A stretch of 64,000 nucleotides of DNA from Alistipes sp. (GTDB lineage: Bacteria > Bacteroidota > Bacteroidia > Bacteroidales > Rikenellaceae), in contig JAFZEX010000020.1 in assembly GCA_017560425.1 (NCBI GenBank), positions 1 to 64,000 on the forward strand, written 5' to 3'. The notes beneath the pieces were generated by a model. That model was not told where the DNA came from, searched no databases, and worked only from the letters and a program-made list of their open reading frames with translations. Positions within the stretch are counted from its first letter, which is position 1. Each line of letters opens with the position of its first letter. Below, one piece after another: positions 26,132 through 34,620 of the stretch. The translations under genes were made by a program, and so were the position numbers.

Positions 26132-26746
26132 TTAGCCTAATACATAACGCTCCACAAGGCGTTTAATTGTGGGATATGTTGTTTTGAGCCTTTCACGAAG
26201 CGTTGCTCGCTCGCACCACTCCGCACCTGTTATCCCCTCCTCGCTCTGCGCCTTGGGCACGCCACCCTCGCTACGCATTGCCCACCATGCCGTGCGCTTA
26301 AGCTCCCACTCGCCATAGGTGTTGTAGGTGTGATAGGTGCAGGTAAGTGGCTCGTTGCCCACAACCTCCGCCTTAATTCCCGTCTCCTCCTCTACCTCAC
26401 GAAGGGCAGCATCGCGGCTGCTCTCGCCTCTCTCGACCTGGCCCTTAGGCAGGTCCCAACGGCCACGAAGATGAATCATCAGCAGGTCGCCAGCAACATT
26501 TGTTACAACACCACCAGATGCCTCAACCCACTTAAACTCAGCTCGTAACGCCTCGAACGCCTGGTCGGGCGAGGGGGTTACCACTGCCACATATTTGCTA
26601 TTCTCAACTATTTTTACTATTTTCGCTTGCGAAAATGACTCGAACGCCTCAGCATCGACAATATGGTAGCCATCGGAGGGCATATCACGGGTGATAAGCA
26701 GCTCCGCCTCGCCAAAAAATATTGTGTATGAGTCGTTATGTTTCAT
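26132..26746 (-). CDS. NUDIX hydrolase
   Basis: 204 residues from the ATG at 26744-26746; a longer frame to 26782 would start within the promoter. An N-terminal extension of about 70 residues precedes the NUDIX fold. The NUDIX box fits the GX5EX7REUXEEXGU consensus exactly (GQVERGESSRDAALREVEEE followed by TGI), so it should cleave a nucleoside-diphosphate derivative; the substrate is unknown. It heads a transcript with porX (30 bp later) and tsaE, and diverges from the S9 peptidase gene. Confidence 0.88.
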   Translation of the reverse strand: MKHNDSYTIFFGEAELLITRDMPSDGYHIVDAEAFESFSQAKIVKIVENSKYVAVVTPSPDQAFEALRAEFKWVEASGGVVTNVAGDLLMIHLRGRWDLPKGQVERGESSRDAALREVEEETGIKAEVVGNEPLTCTYHTYNTYGEWELKRTAWWAMRSEGGVPKAQSEEGITGAEWCERATLRERLKTTYPTIKRLVERYVLG

Positions 26747-26760
26747 AGCTTGAGTTTGCG

Positions 26761-26768
26761 CAAAGATA
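26761..26768 (-). promoter_or_regulatory. -7 box of the NUDIX-porX-tsaE unit
   Basis: Minus-strand TATCTTTG, 14 bp from the ATG, so the leader would be very short. The -33 element is weak. Confidence 0.6.
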
Positions 26769-26808
26769 CAAAAAAGCGACATAACATTAAAAAACTACAT
26801 AACTTATT

Positions 26809-28920
26809 ATGAAAAAAATTCTATTTATCATGACATTTGCATCGCTTCTCGCACTCGGAAGTTGTGACGAGAATAGCAACTTGCCAAAGCCTCTTGCTAT
26901 CGACAACCACCTCACCGAGGCGGAGAAGGCAGAGGGCAAATTTACTGCTGAGGTAATGTGGAAGATGGCTCGCATCGGCGCACAGACACTCTCGGAGGAT
27001 GGCTCAAAATTGGTTTATGCTCTCACCGAGTACAACCTTGCCGAGAACCGTGGCGTGACAACTCTCCACCTTCGTGACATGGCATCAGGCGAGGAGGTAC
27101 GCCTCACCGACTACAACTCGTCAAACCACTCAGCACAGTGGATCGATGCTGAGAACATCGCATTCCTTTCTAACCGCTCAGGCTCATCACAGGTGTGGGC
27201 GATGGACGTGAATACTAAGGCTGTACGTCAGCTCACAGCATTCGACAACGATGTTGAGGGCTTCGGCATCGCTGGCGACCACGCCTTCTATGTTCAGCGT
27301 GTGAAGGTGGCTCCTTTGAAGGGCTCAGACAAGTACGCCGACATGGACAAGTCGAAGGTGCGCATTTACGACGACCTCATGGTGCGCCACTGGGACTATT
27401 GGGACGATGGCTCATACCTCCACATCTTCGCCGCAGACTATGCTAACGGCAAGATTGCTGAGGGCAAGGATATCATCGGCGCTGACAAGGCTTACGACGC
27501 TCCGTTGGCTCCATACTTCGACTGCGCAGAGATTCGCCTATCACCAGACGGCACTAAGCTTGCCTACACTTGCAAGCCTCTCACAGGCACCGAGTATGCC
27601 CTATCGACCGACTCTGACATCTTCCTCTACGACTTCGCAACAGAGACCACCCGCAACCTCTCGAAGGAGGCAGCAGCAACAGGCGTAGATAAGTTCGTGG
27701 GCTACGACAAGTATCCTGTATTCTCGCCCGACGGCACTAAGATTGCCTTCCGCTCGCAGCGTCGCCCAGGCAACGAGGCCGACCAGCAGCGTCTTTGGGT
27801 CTTCGATCTTAACACCAACAAGTGTGACTACATCACACGTGGTCAGGACTACTGCGTAACAGAGGTAGCATGGGACGGCAACGAGGCTATGTACTTTATC
27901 CTCCCATGGCGTGGTACTCACCACGTAGCACGCATCGGCCTTGATGGCAAGATGACACAGATTACCAAGGGTAACTACGACTTCAACACCTTCACATTTG
28001 CCAACGGCAAGATCGTTGCCAACATGAACTCGATCTCTAAGGCTGTTGAGCTCTACGACGTAAATCCTGCTACTGGCGAGTTCACACAGCTCACCGACGT
28101 AAACCGTGAGATCTACGACAACATCAAGTTTGGCGAGGTGCAGGAGCGCTGGATTAAGACTACCGACGGCAAGGAGATGCTCACATGGGTAATCCTCCCA
28201 CCTGACTTCGACCCAGCGAAGAAGTATCCTACACTTCTCTACTGCCAGGGTGGTCCTCAGAGCACCGTATCGCAGTTCTGGAGCTACCGCTGGAACTTCC
28301 AGCTTATGGCTGCTCAGGGCTATGTTATCGTAGCGCCTAACCGCCGTGGCTGCCCATCATTTGGCCAGGAGTGGACCGACCAGATCTCGGGCGACTACTC
28401 AGGTCAGAACATCAAGGACTATCTTGCTGCTATCGACGAGGTGTCGAAGGAGCCATGGGTAGACAAGGATCACCGTGGTTGCGTAGGTGCATCATATGGT
28501 GGCTACTCTACTTACTACCTCGCTGGCGTTCACCAGAACCGCTTCAAGGCATTTATCGCTCACTGCGGTATCTTCAACTTCGAGTCGATGTATGGCCACA
28601 CCGAGGAGCTCTTCTTCGTGACTAACGACTACGGTGGCGCATATTGGGAGAAGAACAACGCCACAGCACAGCGCTCATATGCTAACTCACCACACAAGCT
28701 CGTGGCAAATTGGAACGCTCCAATCATGATTATCACAGGCGAGAAGGACTATCGCATTCCTTACTCACAGTCGTTGGAGGCATTCACCGCAGCACGTGTT
28801 CAGGGCATCGACGCTCGCTTGGTATCGTTCGAGAACGAGGCACACCAGGTGTTCCAGCCACAGAACTCTGTTGTTTGGAATCGTGAATTTTTTGCTTGGT
28901 TGGATAAATACCTCAAATAA
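26809..28920 (+). CDS. S9-family prolyl-oligopeptidase-type peptidase, lipoprotein
   Basis: 703 residues. Lipoprotein signal with Cys19 (LLALGSC). Residues 50-430 or so form a seven-bladed beta propeller with WD40-like/PD40 motifs (LSPDGTKLAYT, FSPDGTKIAFRS). The C-terminal alpha/beta hydrolase has nucleophile Ser in VGASYGGYST, Asp in TGEKDYRIPYSQ and His in ENEAHQVF. The sequence style is closest to the DPP5/acylaminoacyl-peptidase (S9C) group. It probably trims dipeptides from peptides imported or held at the envelope. Monocistronic, with a strong terminator. Confidence 0.93.
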   Translation: MKKILFIMTFASLLALGSCDENSNLPKPLAIDNHLTEAEKAEGKFTAEVMWKMARIGAQTLSEDGSKLVYALTEYNLAENRGVTTLHLRDMASGEEVRLTDYNSSNHSAQWIDAENIAFLSNRSGSSQVWAMDVNTKAVRQLTAFDNDVEGFGIAGDHAFYVQRVKVAPLKGSDKYADMDKSKVRIYDDLMVRHWDYWDDGSYLHIFAADYANGKIAEGKDIIGADKAYDAPLAPYFDCAEIRLSPDGTKLAYTCKPLTGTEYALSTDSDIFLYDFATETTRNLSKEAAATGVDKFVGYDKYPVFSPDGTKIAFRSQRRPGNEADQQRLWVFDLNTNKCDYITRGQDYCVTEVAWDGNEAMYFILPWRGTHHVARIGLDGKMTQITKGNYDFNTFTFANGKIVANMNSISKAVELYDVNPATGEFTQLTDVNREIYDNIKFGEVQERWIKTTDGKEMLTWVILPPDFDPAKKYPTLLYCQGGPQSTVSQFWSYRWNFQLMAAQGYVIVAPNRRGCPSFGQEWTDQISGDYSGQNIKDYLAAIDEVSKEPWVDKDHRGCVGASYGGYSTYYLAGVHQNRFKAFIAHCGIFNFESMYGHTEELFFVTNDYGGAYWEKNNATAQRSYANSPHKLVANWNAPIMIITGEKDYRIPYSQSLEAFTAARVQGIDARLVSFENEAHQVFQPQNSVVWNREFFAWLDKYLK

Positions 28921-28966
28921 ATTCTTTTGATAGCAGCGCTACTGCGACGCTTCAATCAAAATGGCA

Positions 28967-28999
28967 CGAGGGCGACTTTGGAGAGTCGCCCTCGTTTTT
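28967..28999 (+). terminator. terminator of the S9 peptidase gene
   Basis: An 11-bp stem CGAGGGCGACT/AGTCGCCCTCG, 6-nt loop, then TTTTT. Confidence 0.93.
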
Positions 29000-29031
29000 C
29001 TGCATATAAGTACCTATTTTATAGGTATCTA

Positions 29032-29063
29032 TTTGTTGGAAAAGAAATTTTTGTATATATTTG
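29032..29063 (+). promoter_or_regulatory. promoter of the first BACON lipoprotein unit
   Basis: TTTG at 29032-29035, 20 bp, TATATTTG at 29056-29063; leader of about 50 nt. Confidence 0.8.
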
Positions 29064-29117
29064 TTTCGTCTTTTGTCCACGAGATAACACAAAACTAAAA
29101 TACTAAAAACTAAAACT

Positions 29118-31580
29118 ATGAAAATCAAGAGTTTACTTTTGGCTCTTTTGGCATTGCCACTCATGATGGTTGCCTGCGAGCCTAACAATCCTGTTGATGA
29201 GGTTAAGGACCCAACAGTATCGGTTACTGCTGACTCAGCTACCGAGAACACAATCACCTTCACCGTAACATCTACCGATGCCGACAAGGTAACTTACCTT
29301 GTTGTTGAGGGCACTGAGGCACCTACTGCCTCTGAGGTGTTGGCAAATGGTGCTGCTATCGAGGCTAACAAGAGCGTAGAGATTACTGCTACCGAGCTCA
29401 AGGCTGAGACCGACTACACCGTGGTTGCTGCTGCTCAGAACACTAAGGCTGTGGTTAAGGCGGTTGCTTCGACCAAGACTTTGGCAGAGGGCGAGGAGCC
29501 AAAAACAACCCTTACACTCAAGTCGGCTTCTGAGATGTCGTTCGCTGCTGAGGGTGGCTCGGGCGAGATTAAGTACGAGATTGTAAACCCTGTTGAGGGC
29601 ACTGAGCTTAAGGCTGAGGCTAATGTAGCATGGATTACCGATATTGCTGTTGCTGAGAGTATTACATTTGGTGTTGAGGCAAACGATGGCGAGGCTCGCG
29701 AGGGCAAGATCACTGCTACTTATGGCGACCTAAAGTTCGAGGTTGCTGTTAAGCAGGTGGCTAAGGGCGAGGAGCCTAGCGCTGACAAGGTTGAGTTTGC
29801 AGCAAATAAGATTGCTACCTACTACGAGTCATTCGAGGGCATGCACATGTATATCTTCGAGCTTGGCGACAAGGAGTGGAAGAGCAACGGCTGGGGCGTT
29901 GATGGTGGTACTTACTACTCATTCGCCGTAATCTCAGCATCAAAGGGCAATGGCGTGCTTCCTAACGGCACATACTCACTCTCTGACTCATACTCAGCAA
30001 ACACTATCGCTGGCGAGTATGCTTACCGCTACCAGATGGCTGACGGCACTATGGTAAACGGCTTCGAGATGTACAAGGATGCTAACGTGACTATCACAAA
30101 CGGCAAGATCGAGGCAAACATCGAGCTTGAGCGTGACGGCTCTATCCACCACGTGGTATTCGAGGGCAACCTCGCAGTTAGCGACGGCGGCAGCCAGGCA
30201 CCTACCGAGTTCCAGGCAACACACGTTGCTGACAAGTGGTATTGGGGTGGCACATCGAACTATGGCAACAAGTACATGGTTTCTGGTGAGGGCTTCTCGC
30301 TCGACGTACACTTCCCAGCAGCAGACGCCACAGAGACAACACTCACTGCTGGCGAGTACACATGGACAAGCACTTCATGGTGGGGCTACAACGACTTCGT
30401 AGAGTTCACAACACGTTCATTCGTATCTGACGGCGTGTCAGTAGCTGTTGATAGCGGTAAGGCTGTTGTTAGCAACGAGGGCGACGAGTACCACATCGAG
30501 CTCACTTTGGCAGGTCGTGACGGCTTCACATACATGATTGAGTACAACGGCAAGCTCAACAACAAGGAGGAGGTTGGTGGCGACGAGGGCAACGCTCTTG
30601 TAGTTAAGACCCTTGGCGCAGGCTCTTACAACTCAGCATACTACTTCTACACATTCAAGGCTGCGGGTGACAACTTCTCATTCGACCTTTTGGTAAACGA
30701 CTACCAGGCACTTGCATCACAGATTCTTGCAGGCAGCTACACATACGCTCCAGGCAAGAGCTACGCTGGTAGCAACGGCTACTTCTTCGTAGATAGCTTC
30801 AAGCTCGACGGCATGTCATACAAGGCTACTGAGGCATCATCAATGACAGTTGAGGGCGACGGCACTAACGTTGTTATCACTCTCAACCTCACAATGCAGT
30901 CAGGCGACCAGTTCAAGGTAACCTACAACGGCGTTGTTGGTGGCTCGGCAAACGAGGGTGGCAACACCCCTGTAGAGGCTACTAAGCTTGCTACACCTAC
31001 TGTAGTAGCGATGGTTGCTGGTCAGGCAGCTACCATCAGCTGGAACGAGATTGTTGGTGCTAAGAGCTACACCGTAACTTTGGACGGCACTAAGGTAAAC
31101 ACCGTTGAGACAGCATACATCACCTATCAGAACCTTGGCTGGGAGACTTCTCACACCGTAGAGGTTGTTGCCAACCCTGCAGACACTACTCTCAACCTCG
31201 CCTCTGACGCTGGCACTACAACATTCACCACTGAGGCTAACCCTAACCCAGATGAGGGTGGCGACGACGAGCCATCAACAGGTGGCGAGAGCTACGAGGG
31301 CTGGCAGTTCTCTGCAGTTCTCGACATGGGCACTCCAAAGATCACCGCTACTGACGGCTCACACACCGTAGAGTTCACTCTTAACGAGCTTAGCGGTGGT
31401 ATATTCTACATCCTCGACAACGGCGCTTTGAACGTCACTAAGGTTGTTGTAAACGGCGTTGAGACAACCGACGCTTACGGCACTGTAGAGATGGGTGCAA
31501 GCAACAGCTACCACGTTACTCTTAACGCCACAATCAACGGCGTGAAGTACACCGGCACATCATCAAACGCAGTAGTTTAA
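29118..31580 (+). CDS. large BACON-domain surface lipoprotein with repeated beta modules
   Basis: 820 residues. Lipoprotein signal, Cys20 followed by Glu (MMVACEPN), which suits surface export. Residues 32-120 are fibronectin-III-like, and a BACON domain covers about 131-213 (SFAAEGGSGEIKYEI, AWITDIAV, EAREGKITATYGDL). Then come three copies of a module of roughly 120 residues, each with a GTY/GEY/GSY turn and an ending like HHVVFEGNL, YMIEYNGKL or KVTYNGVV. A second FN3-like domain (about 625-705) and a terminal related module follow. No enzyme motif is visible; a glycan-binding or adhesive role is the common expectation for BACON proteins. Codon use favours GCT/ACT, as in highly expressed genes here. 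The next gene starts 8 bp later. Confidence 0.8.
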   Translation: MKIKSLLLALLALPLMMVACEPNNPVDEVKDPTVSVTADSATENTITFTVTSTDADKVTYLVVEGTEAPTASEVLANGAAIEANKSVEITATELKAETDYTVVAAAQNTKAVVKAVASTKTLAEGEEPKTTLTLKSASEMSFAAEGGSGEIKYEIVNPVEGTELKAEANVAWITDIAVAESITFGVEANDGEAREGKITATYGDLKFEVAVKQVAKGEEPSADKVEFAANKIATYYESFEGMHMYIFELGDKEWKSNGWGVDGGTYYSFAVISASKGNGVLPNGTYSLSDSYSANTIAGEYAYRYQMADGTMVNGFEMYKDANVTITNGKIEANIELERDGSIHHVVFEGNLAVSDGGSQAPTEFQATHVADKWYWGGTSNYGNKYMVSGEGFSLDVHFPAADATETTLTAGEYTWTSTSWWGYNDFVEFTTRSFVSDGVSVAVDSGKAVVSNEGDEYHIELTLAGRDGFTYMIEYNGKLNNKEEVGGDEGNALVVKTLGAGSYNSAYYFYTFKAAGDNFSFDLLVNDYQALASQILAGSYTYAPGKSYAGSNGYFFVDSFKLDGMSYKATEASSMTVEGDGTNVVITLNLTMQSGDQFKVTYNGVVGGSANEGGNTPVEATKLATPTVVAMVAGQAATISWNEIVGAKSYTVTLDGTKVNTVETAYITYQNLGWETSHTVEVVANPADTTLNLASDAGTTTFTTEANPNPDEGGDDEPSTGGESYEGWQFSAVLDMGTPKITATDGSHTVEFTLNELSGGIFYILDNGALNVTKVVVNGVETTDAYGTVEMGASNSYHVTLNATINGVKYTGTSSNAVV

Positions 31581-31587
31581 TCTAACG

Positions 31588-32367
31588 ATGAGAAGACTAT
31601 TATACCTTTTGCTTGCTGCCCCACTGCTTTTGGTGGCGTGTGAGAAGATGCAGACTCCTGCCCAGGAGAATGCCACACTCACAATCACCTCGGGCGACAC
31701 TATGCAGCTTACGCACGAAGGTGGCGTGCACACCATCAGCTACACCCTTGAGGGTGCTCGTGAGGGTGCGCTACCTACGGCTACATGCTCTGCGGAGTGG
31801 GTAACAAGCATTGCTGTGGGCGACGATATCACCTTCGCTGTTGAGGCTAACGAGGGCGAGGCACGCATGGCAATCTTCGTTGTCAAGTATGGCAACGCCG
31901 AGCAGACAGTGCGCATTCGTCAGCTCTCGGCGGGCGAGGCAGCGCTTAAGGCATCATACTTCGGAGGCATCTACTACGGCAGCATCTACAGCCCCGGCAT
32001 GGGCAACTACTTCATGCACCTCTCGGACAATGGCTTCGATGCGAGCGGCATGGATAAGCCTAACTCGAAGTACTATTGTCTTGACCTCTACGCCCCACTT
32101 CACGAGGGTAACGACAAGCTCACCCTACCTTTGGGCACCTACAACCTTAACACCGACGATAGCGCTCAGCTATGGACCATTGGTCAGGCATACTCGGGCT
32201 ATCGTGAGAGCAACGAGGAGGGCGCATCGCTCGACCCTGAGCTCTACGACAACGCTAAGCTTGTGGTTGAGGAGGGCAAGGCTACCTTCACCTGCACAAT
32301 TCAGGGCAAGGAGCACAGAGTTGTGTTTGAGGGATCTGCCGAGCTGATTCACTTTAGTGACCTATAA
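31588..32367 (+). CDS. BACON-domain lipoprotein, single module
   Basis: 259 residues; lipoprotein signal with Cys18 (LLLVACEK). A BACON domain at about 30-112 (LTHEGGVHTISYTL, AEWVTSIAVGDDITFAVEANEGEAR) is followed by one copy of the repeat module seen in the preceding gene (GIYYGSIYSPGMGNYFMHL, LPLGTYNL, KEHRVVFEGSA). It lies 8 bp after the larger protein and shares its promoter. It probably forms one surface assembly with that protein; the ligand is unknown. Confidence 0.8.
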   Translation: MRRLLYLLLAAPLLLVACEKMQTPAQENATLTITSGDTMQLTHEGGVHTISYTLEGAREGALPTATCSAEWVTSIAVGDDITFAVEANEGEARMAIFVVKYGNAEQTVRIRQLSAGEAALKASYFGGIYYGSIYSPGMGNYFMHLSDNGFDASGMDKPNSKYYCLDLYAPLHEGNDKLTLPLGTYNLNTDDSAQLWTIGQAYSGYRESNEEGASLDPELYDNAKLVVEEGKATFTCTIQGKEHRVVFEGSAELIHFSDL

Positions 32368-32429
32368 GCCGCATAACAAGGCTACTTTGGCGTTATGCTT
32401 GTTATACAACTTATTAGATAACAACTCAA

Positions 32430-32469
32430 AAAATGATTGTCCATCACACGGTGGGCAATCATTTTTTTT
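32430..32469 (+). terminator. terminator of the first BACON unit
   Basis: Stem AAAATGATTG/CAATCATTTT with an inner CC/GG pairing and a run of eight T. The T-run merges with the -33 TTTG of the next promoter. Confidence 0.88.
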
Positions 32470-32497
32470 GCACATTGACATTTTTTTTATAACTTTG
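32467..32497 (+). promoter_or_regulatory. promoter of the triple-BACON gene
   Basis: TTTG at 32467-32470, 19 bp, TAACTTTG at 32490-32497; leader of about 70 nt. Confidence 0.8.
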
Positions 32498-32574
32498 TAT
32501 TATGAATTAGTGTTTTGTCCTCGGACAGAGCCATTAAGTTAGGATATTTTATTAACCAATAATTATTTAACACT

Positions 32575-34284
32575 ATGAAACTTAGAAACTTATTTTTTGC
32601 ATTGCTCGCATTGCCTTTGGCATTCGTAGCATGTGAGCCAGAGCCAACTCCAGAGCCTCAGCCTCAGGAGGTTGTTCTTACTCTTACCTCTGACGCTGAG
32701 CTTAGCTTCACAGCTGCTGGTGGCAATGGCGAGATTGCTTACACTTTGGAGCTTAACGGTCAGGTAGCAGAGCTTACTGCAACATCTGCAGCAGAGTGGA
32801 TCACTGACATCACCGTAGACACCGTTATCACTTTCGTTGTTGAGGCTAACGAGGGCGCAGCACGTGAGGATAAGGTTACTGTTGCCGCTGGCAATAAGTC
32901 ATTCGATGTTGTTGTAAAGCAGGCTGCTAAGGCTAACACTCCTGCTATCCCTACATTGACAATCACATCTGAGAATCCTTTGGCATTCGACCAGAATGAG
33001 CAGATGGGTACTATCACCTACACTATCGAGAACCCTAAGGAGGGCGTAACGCTTACAGCTAAGTGCAACGCTAACTGGATTAGCCAGCTTGCTGTTCAGG
33101 AGGCTAACAACCAGGTAGTATTCTTGGTAGCTGCTAACAGCGGCGATGCTCGTGAGGCTGTTGTAACTCTTACTTACGGTATCCTCGAGGAGAAGGTTAC
33201 TATTAAGCAGGAGAAGTATGTTGCTCCAGCTCCTGAGATTATCATTGACGCAGCCGAGACAGAGTTCACTGCTGAGGGTGGCAGAAGTGTTATCGAGTAC
33301 CACATTAACAACGCTGTTGAGGGTGTTGAGGCTACTGCTACATCAAATGTTGAGTGGATCACTATCGACGCTATGGCTGCTGGCACAATCAACATCACAG
33401 TTCTTGCCAACAGCGATAATACTGTTCGTGAGGGTATTATCACAATCACTTACGGCGAGATTAAGCAGGAGGTTAAGATCATGCAGCTCTTCGATGACTA
33501 CAACCCAGATTTGCAGTACTCAGTATTCCAGATTGTTGAGTGCTGGGCTTCAATGGAGGACGGCGGTAAGCAGTGGAATGTAATATTCGTTGAGCACCAC
33601 TCTACACATGGCGACATGCAGACTGTCATCAGCTTTGCTATGGCTCAGCCTAACACACAGCGTGTTGCTGACGGCGTTTACTCTGTAGAGAATGGTGGTA
33701 TCCTCATCAACACTGCTAACGCAAACGGTTTCTCAACTTACCGTGCTAACGCTTCACTTGCTACCGACATCTCTGCTGCTGAGTTCACAGTAGCTACCGA
33801 CACTGATGCTAAGACTATCTCTTTCACCGGTACTTTCCAGGCAGCTAACGAGGTTATTACATTGAACTACAACGGCGAGATGCGTGGTATGGATCTTGGC
33901 GAGGCCGTTGTAGGTGCTATCAACCACACTGAGTGGGCTTCAGTTGTGAAGAATTGGCACGAGAACAAGGAGCTCCTCTTCACTGCAACATCTGCTGATG
34001 GTTCATTGAAGGCTGTATTCGACTTCTACGATTATGACAGCGATAAGAGCCTTGCTGAGGGTGAGTACCCTGTTATGTCAAGCACTGATGGCAATGGTGT
34101 ACAGCACCTTAGAAAGAGCTCATACTTTACATACAACAATGTAGAGAGCACGCTCGCTGAGGGTAGTGTAACTGTTGAGCACATTGCAGGTGGCTACAAG
34201 ATCACTTACAATGTTATTGACGAGCTTGGTCGTGAGTTCACTGGTGTTATCGAGGGTCCAATCGAGGGCGCTGTAAACCCATAA
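32575..34284 (+). CDS. triple-BACON surface lipoprotein
   Basis: 569 residues; Cys20 (AFVACEPEPTPEPQP). Three successive BACON domains cover about 33-116, 126-212 and 221-304, each with the motifs GGxGEIxYT and W(I)T/S and ending in VVKQ, TIKQ or KIMQ. The rest holds two copies of the recurring beta module (first ending ITLNYNGEM, second FTGVIEGPI). It is a single gene between its own promoter and a repeat-plus-terminator. Codons are strongly biased to GCT, ACT and GTT, in contrast to the GCC/ACG-rich genes nearby, which may reflect high expression. The role is inferred to be surface binding. Confidence 0.82.
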   Translation: MKLRNLFFALLALPLAFVACEPEPTPEPQPQEVVLTLTSDAELSFTAAGGNGEIAYTLELNGQVAELTATSAAEWITDITVDTVITFVVEANEGAAREDKVTVAAGNKSFDVVVKQAAKANTPAIPTLTITSENPLAFDQNEQMGTITYTIENPKEGVTLTAKCNANWISQLAVQEANNQVVFLVAANSGDAREAVVTLTYGILEEKVTIKQEKYVAPAPEIIIDAAETEFTAEGGRSVIEYHINNAVEGVEATATSNVEWITIDAMAAGTINITVLANSDNTVREGIITITYGEIKQEVKIMQLFDDYNPDLQYSVFQIVECWASMEDGGKQWNVIFVEHHSTHGDMQTVISFAMAQPNTQRVADGVYSVENGGILINTANANGFSTYRANASLATDISAAEFTVATDTDAKTISFTGTFQAANEVITLNYNGEMRGMDLGEAVVGAINHTEWASVVKNWHENKELLFTATSADGSLKAVFDFYDYDSDKSLAEGEYPVMSSTDGNGVQHLRKSSYFTYNNVESTLAEGSVTVEHIAGGYKITYNVIDELGREFTGVIEGPIEGAVNP

Positions 34285-34315
34285 TAATATGATCCTTGTG
34301 GATTGACAAATAGTA

Positions 34316-34436
34316 GAGGCTGAATAAAAAGTCTATTTTGTCGTTATGCTCGCCCGAAAAATGCTCATTTACGCTTAGTAAACTCCGCTTTTTCCTAGCT
34401 TCGCAGGCCTAAAACTACATCTTTTTATTCAACCTC
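34316..34436. repeat. 121-bp palindrome-ended intergenic repeat (MITE-like)
   Basis: Ends are inverted repeats: GAGGCTGAATAAAAAG at 34316-34331 against CTTTTTATTCAACCTC at 34421-34436, with one mismatch. The interior has further short palindromes around ATTTACGCTTAGTAAACT. There is no ORF. Similar text is, from memory, widespread in gut Bacteroidales intergenic regions. The remaining part of this 336-bp gap holds a terminator and a promoter. Confidence 0.65.
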
Positions 34437-34444
34437 ATAACAAA

Positions 34445-34485
34445 AGGGAATGGCTAAAAAGTAAATTAGCCATTCCTTTTTTTTT
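34445..34485 (+). terminator. intrinsic terminator
   Basis: Stem AGGGAATGGCTAA/TTAGCCATTCCT, 8-nt loop, run of nine T. Confidence 0.92.
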
Positions 34486-34540
34486 GTTATAATATAACAA
34501 CATTTTTTTGCCTAAGTGAATACTATTGAGGAAAATGTTA

Positions 34541-34548
34541 TATATTTG
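34541..34548 (+). promoter_or_regulatory. -7 box of the three-gene BACON unit
   Basis: TATATTTG; no TTTG at the ideal distance. The leader to the ATG at 34621 is about 65 nt. Confidence 0.55.
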
Positions 34549-34620
34549 TATTGTGAAATTATTTTTTAATCGAAAGTCGATACTCCGAAAAAAATACTAA
34601 CTAAAATTACTAATACAACT

